Assembly (NCBI GenBank): GCA_019415985.1
Contig: DXYE01000147.1
Location: forward strand, 1 to 5,857
Source of the DNA: Clostridiales bacterium
GTDB taxonomy: Bacteria; Bacillota; Clostridia; Oscillospirales; CAG-272
Direction: 5' to 3'
Length of the DNA stretch: 5,857 nt
Shown here in pieces: positions 5,801 to 5,857 of the stretch; within the stretch, counting starts at the first letter, position 1; every line of letters starts with the position of its first letter. The position numbers and the translations under genes are program-made. Below the pieces are notes generated by a model, which did no database searches, was not told where the DNA came from, and was given only the letters and a program-made list of their open reading frames with translations.

Positions 5801-5857
5801 ATTGGTGGAGTACAGGACTTCAAATCCGAACCGAAAGCCGCAGAAACGTCCGCCAAC
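5801..5857 (-). other. Unassigned transcript tail at the right edge, ending ...TACTCCACCA
   Basis: Just upstream of the terminator on the minus strand. Two frames stay open to stops inside the terminator (ending ...S-T-N-T-S-G and ...P-P-I-R-P-A-K), so a partial CDS is possible but unproven. The sequence CCTGTACTCCACCA recalls the 3' end of a tRNA or tmRNA, but the adjoining bases do not form a proper T-arm. Confidence 0.25.

Overview
The window looks like accessory or boundary DNA from a low-to-mid GC Gram-positive bacterium, most likely a Clostridia member (gut Oscillospirales/Lachnospirales type). The evidence is an intact IreB-family regulator, a DUF6179-type protein known to me from Clostridia, Gram-positive Shine-Dalgarno sites, and a near-consensus sigma-A promoter. 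This placement is inference from gene families, not from a search.

Left third (about 320-2040, plus strand, GC-richer): a strong promoter (TTGACA, 17 bp, TATGAT with extended -10) and a leader of about 125 nt precede a DUF6179-like gene (485-1459). A spacer of about 180 nt with a short GC-rich tandem repeat follows, then ireB (1640-1897) and a rho-independent terminator at about 2005-2039. This is one transcription unit, possibly with an internal promoter before ireB. IreB normally lies between alaS and ruvX; here it does not.

Middle (about 2430-4745, minus strand, visibly more AT-rich): a graveyard of broken genes. The clearest is a prokaryotic Argonaute (pAgo) MID-PIWI gene, readable from about 3637 down to about 2565. 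It carries three in-frame stops and four small frameshifts, and its C-terminus is lost. Residues at two catalytic PIWI positions differ from those of slicing Argonautes, so the ancestor was probably a non-cleaving, effector-type pAgo. The same frame runs upstream without a start codon into a further N-terminal region I cannot assign. Farther upstream on the same strand are two more decayed ORFs that once overlapped by ATGA: a small ORF of about 55 codons, and a protein that resembles, from memory, DUF5677/HEPN-like hypothetical proteins. Together they look like the remains of a pAgo defence-type operon. A 14-nt perfect direct repeat (2418-2431 and 4851-4864) brackets the block.

Right part (about 4850-5800, minus strand): an intact tspO/MBR gene (5088-5549) with a TTG start and a strong SD, a rho-independent terminator downstream (4850-4885), and a second minus-strand terminator (5772-5800) closing a transcript that enters from beyond the right edge. 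Stretches 1-320, 2041-2417 and 5561-5770 show no gene I can support.
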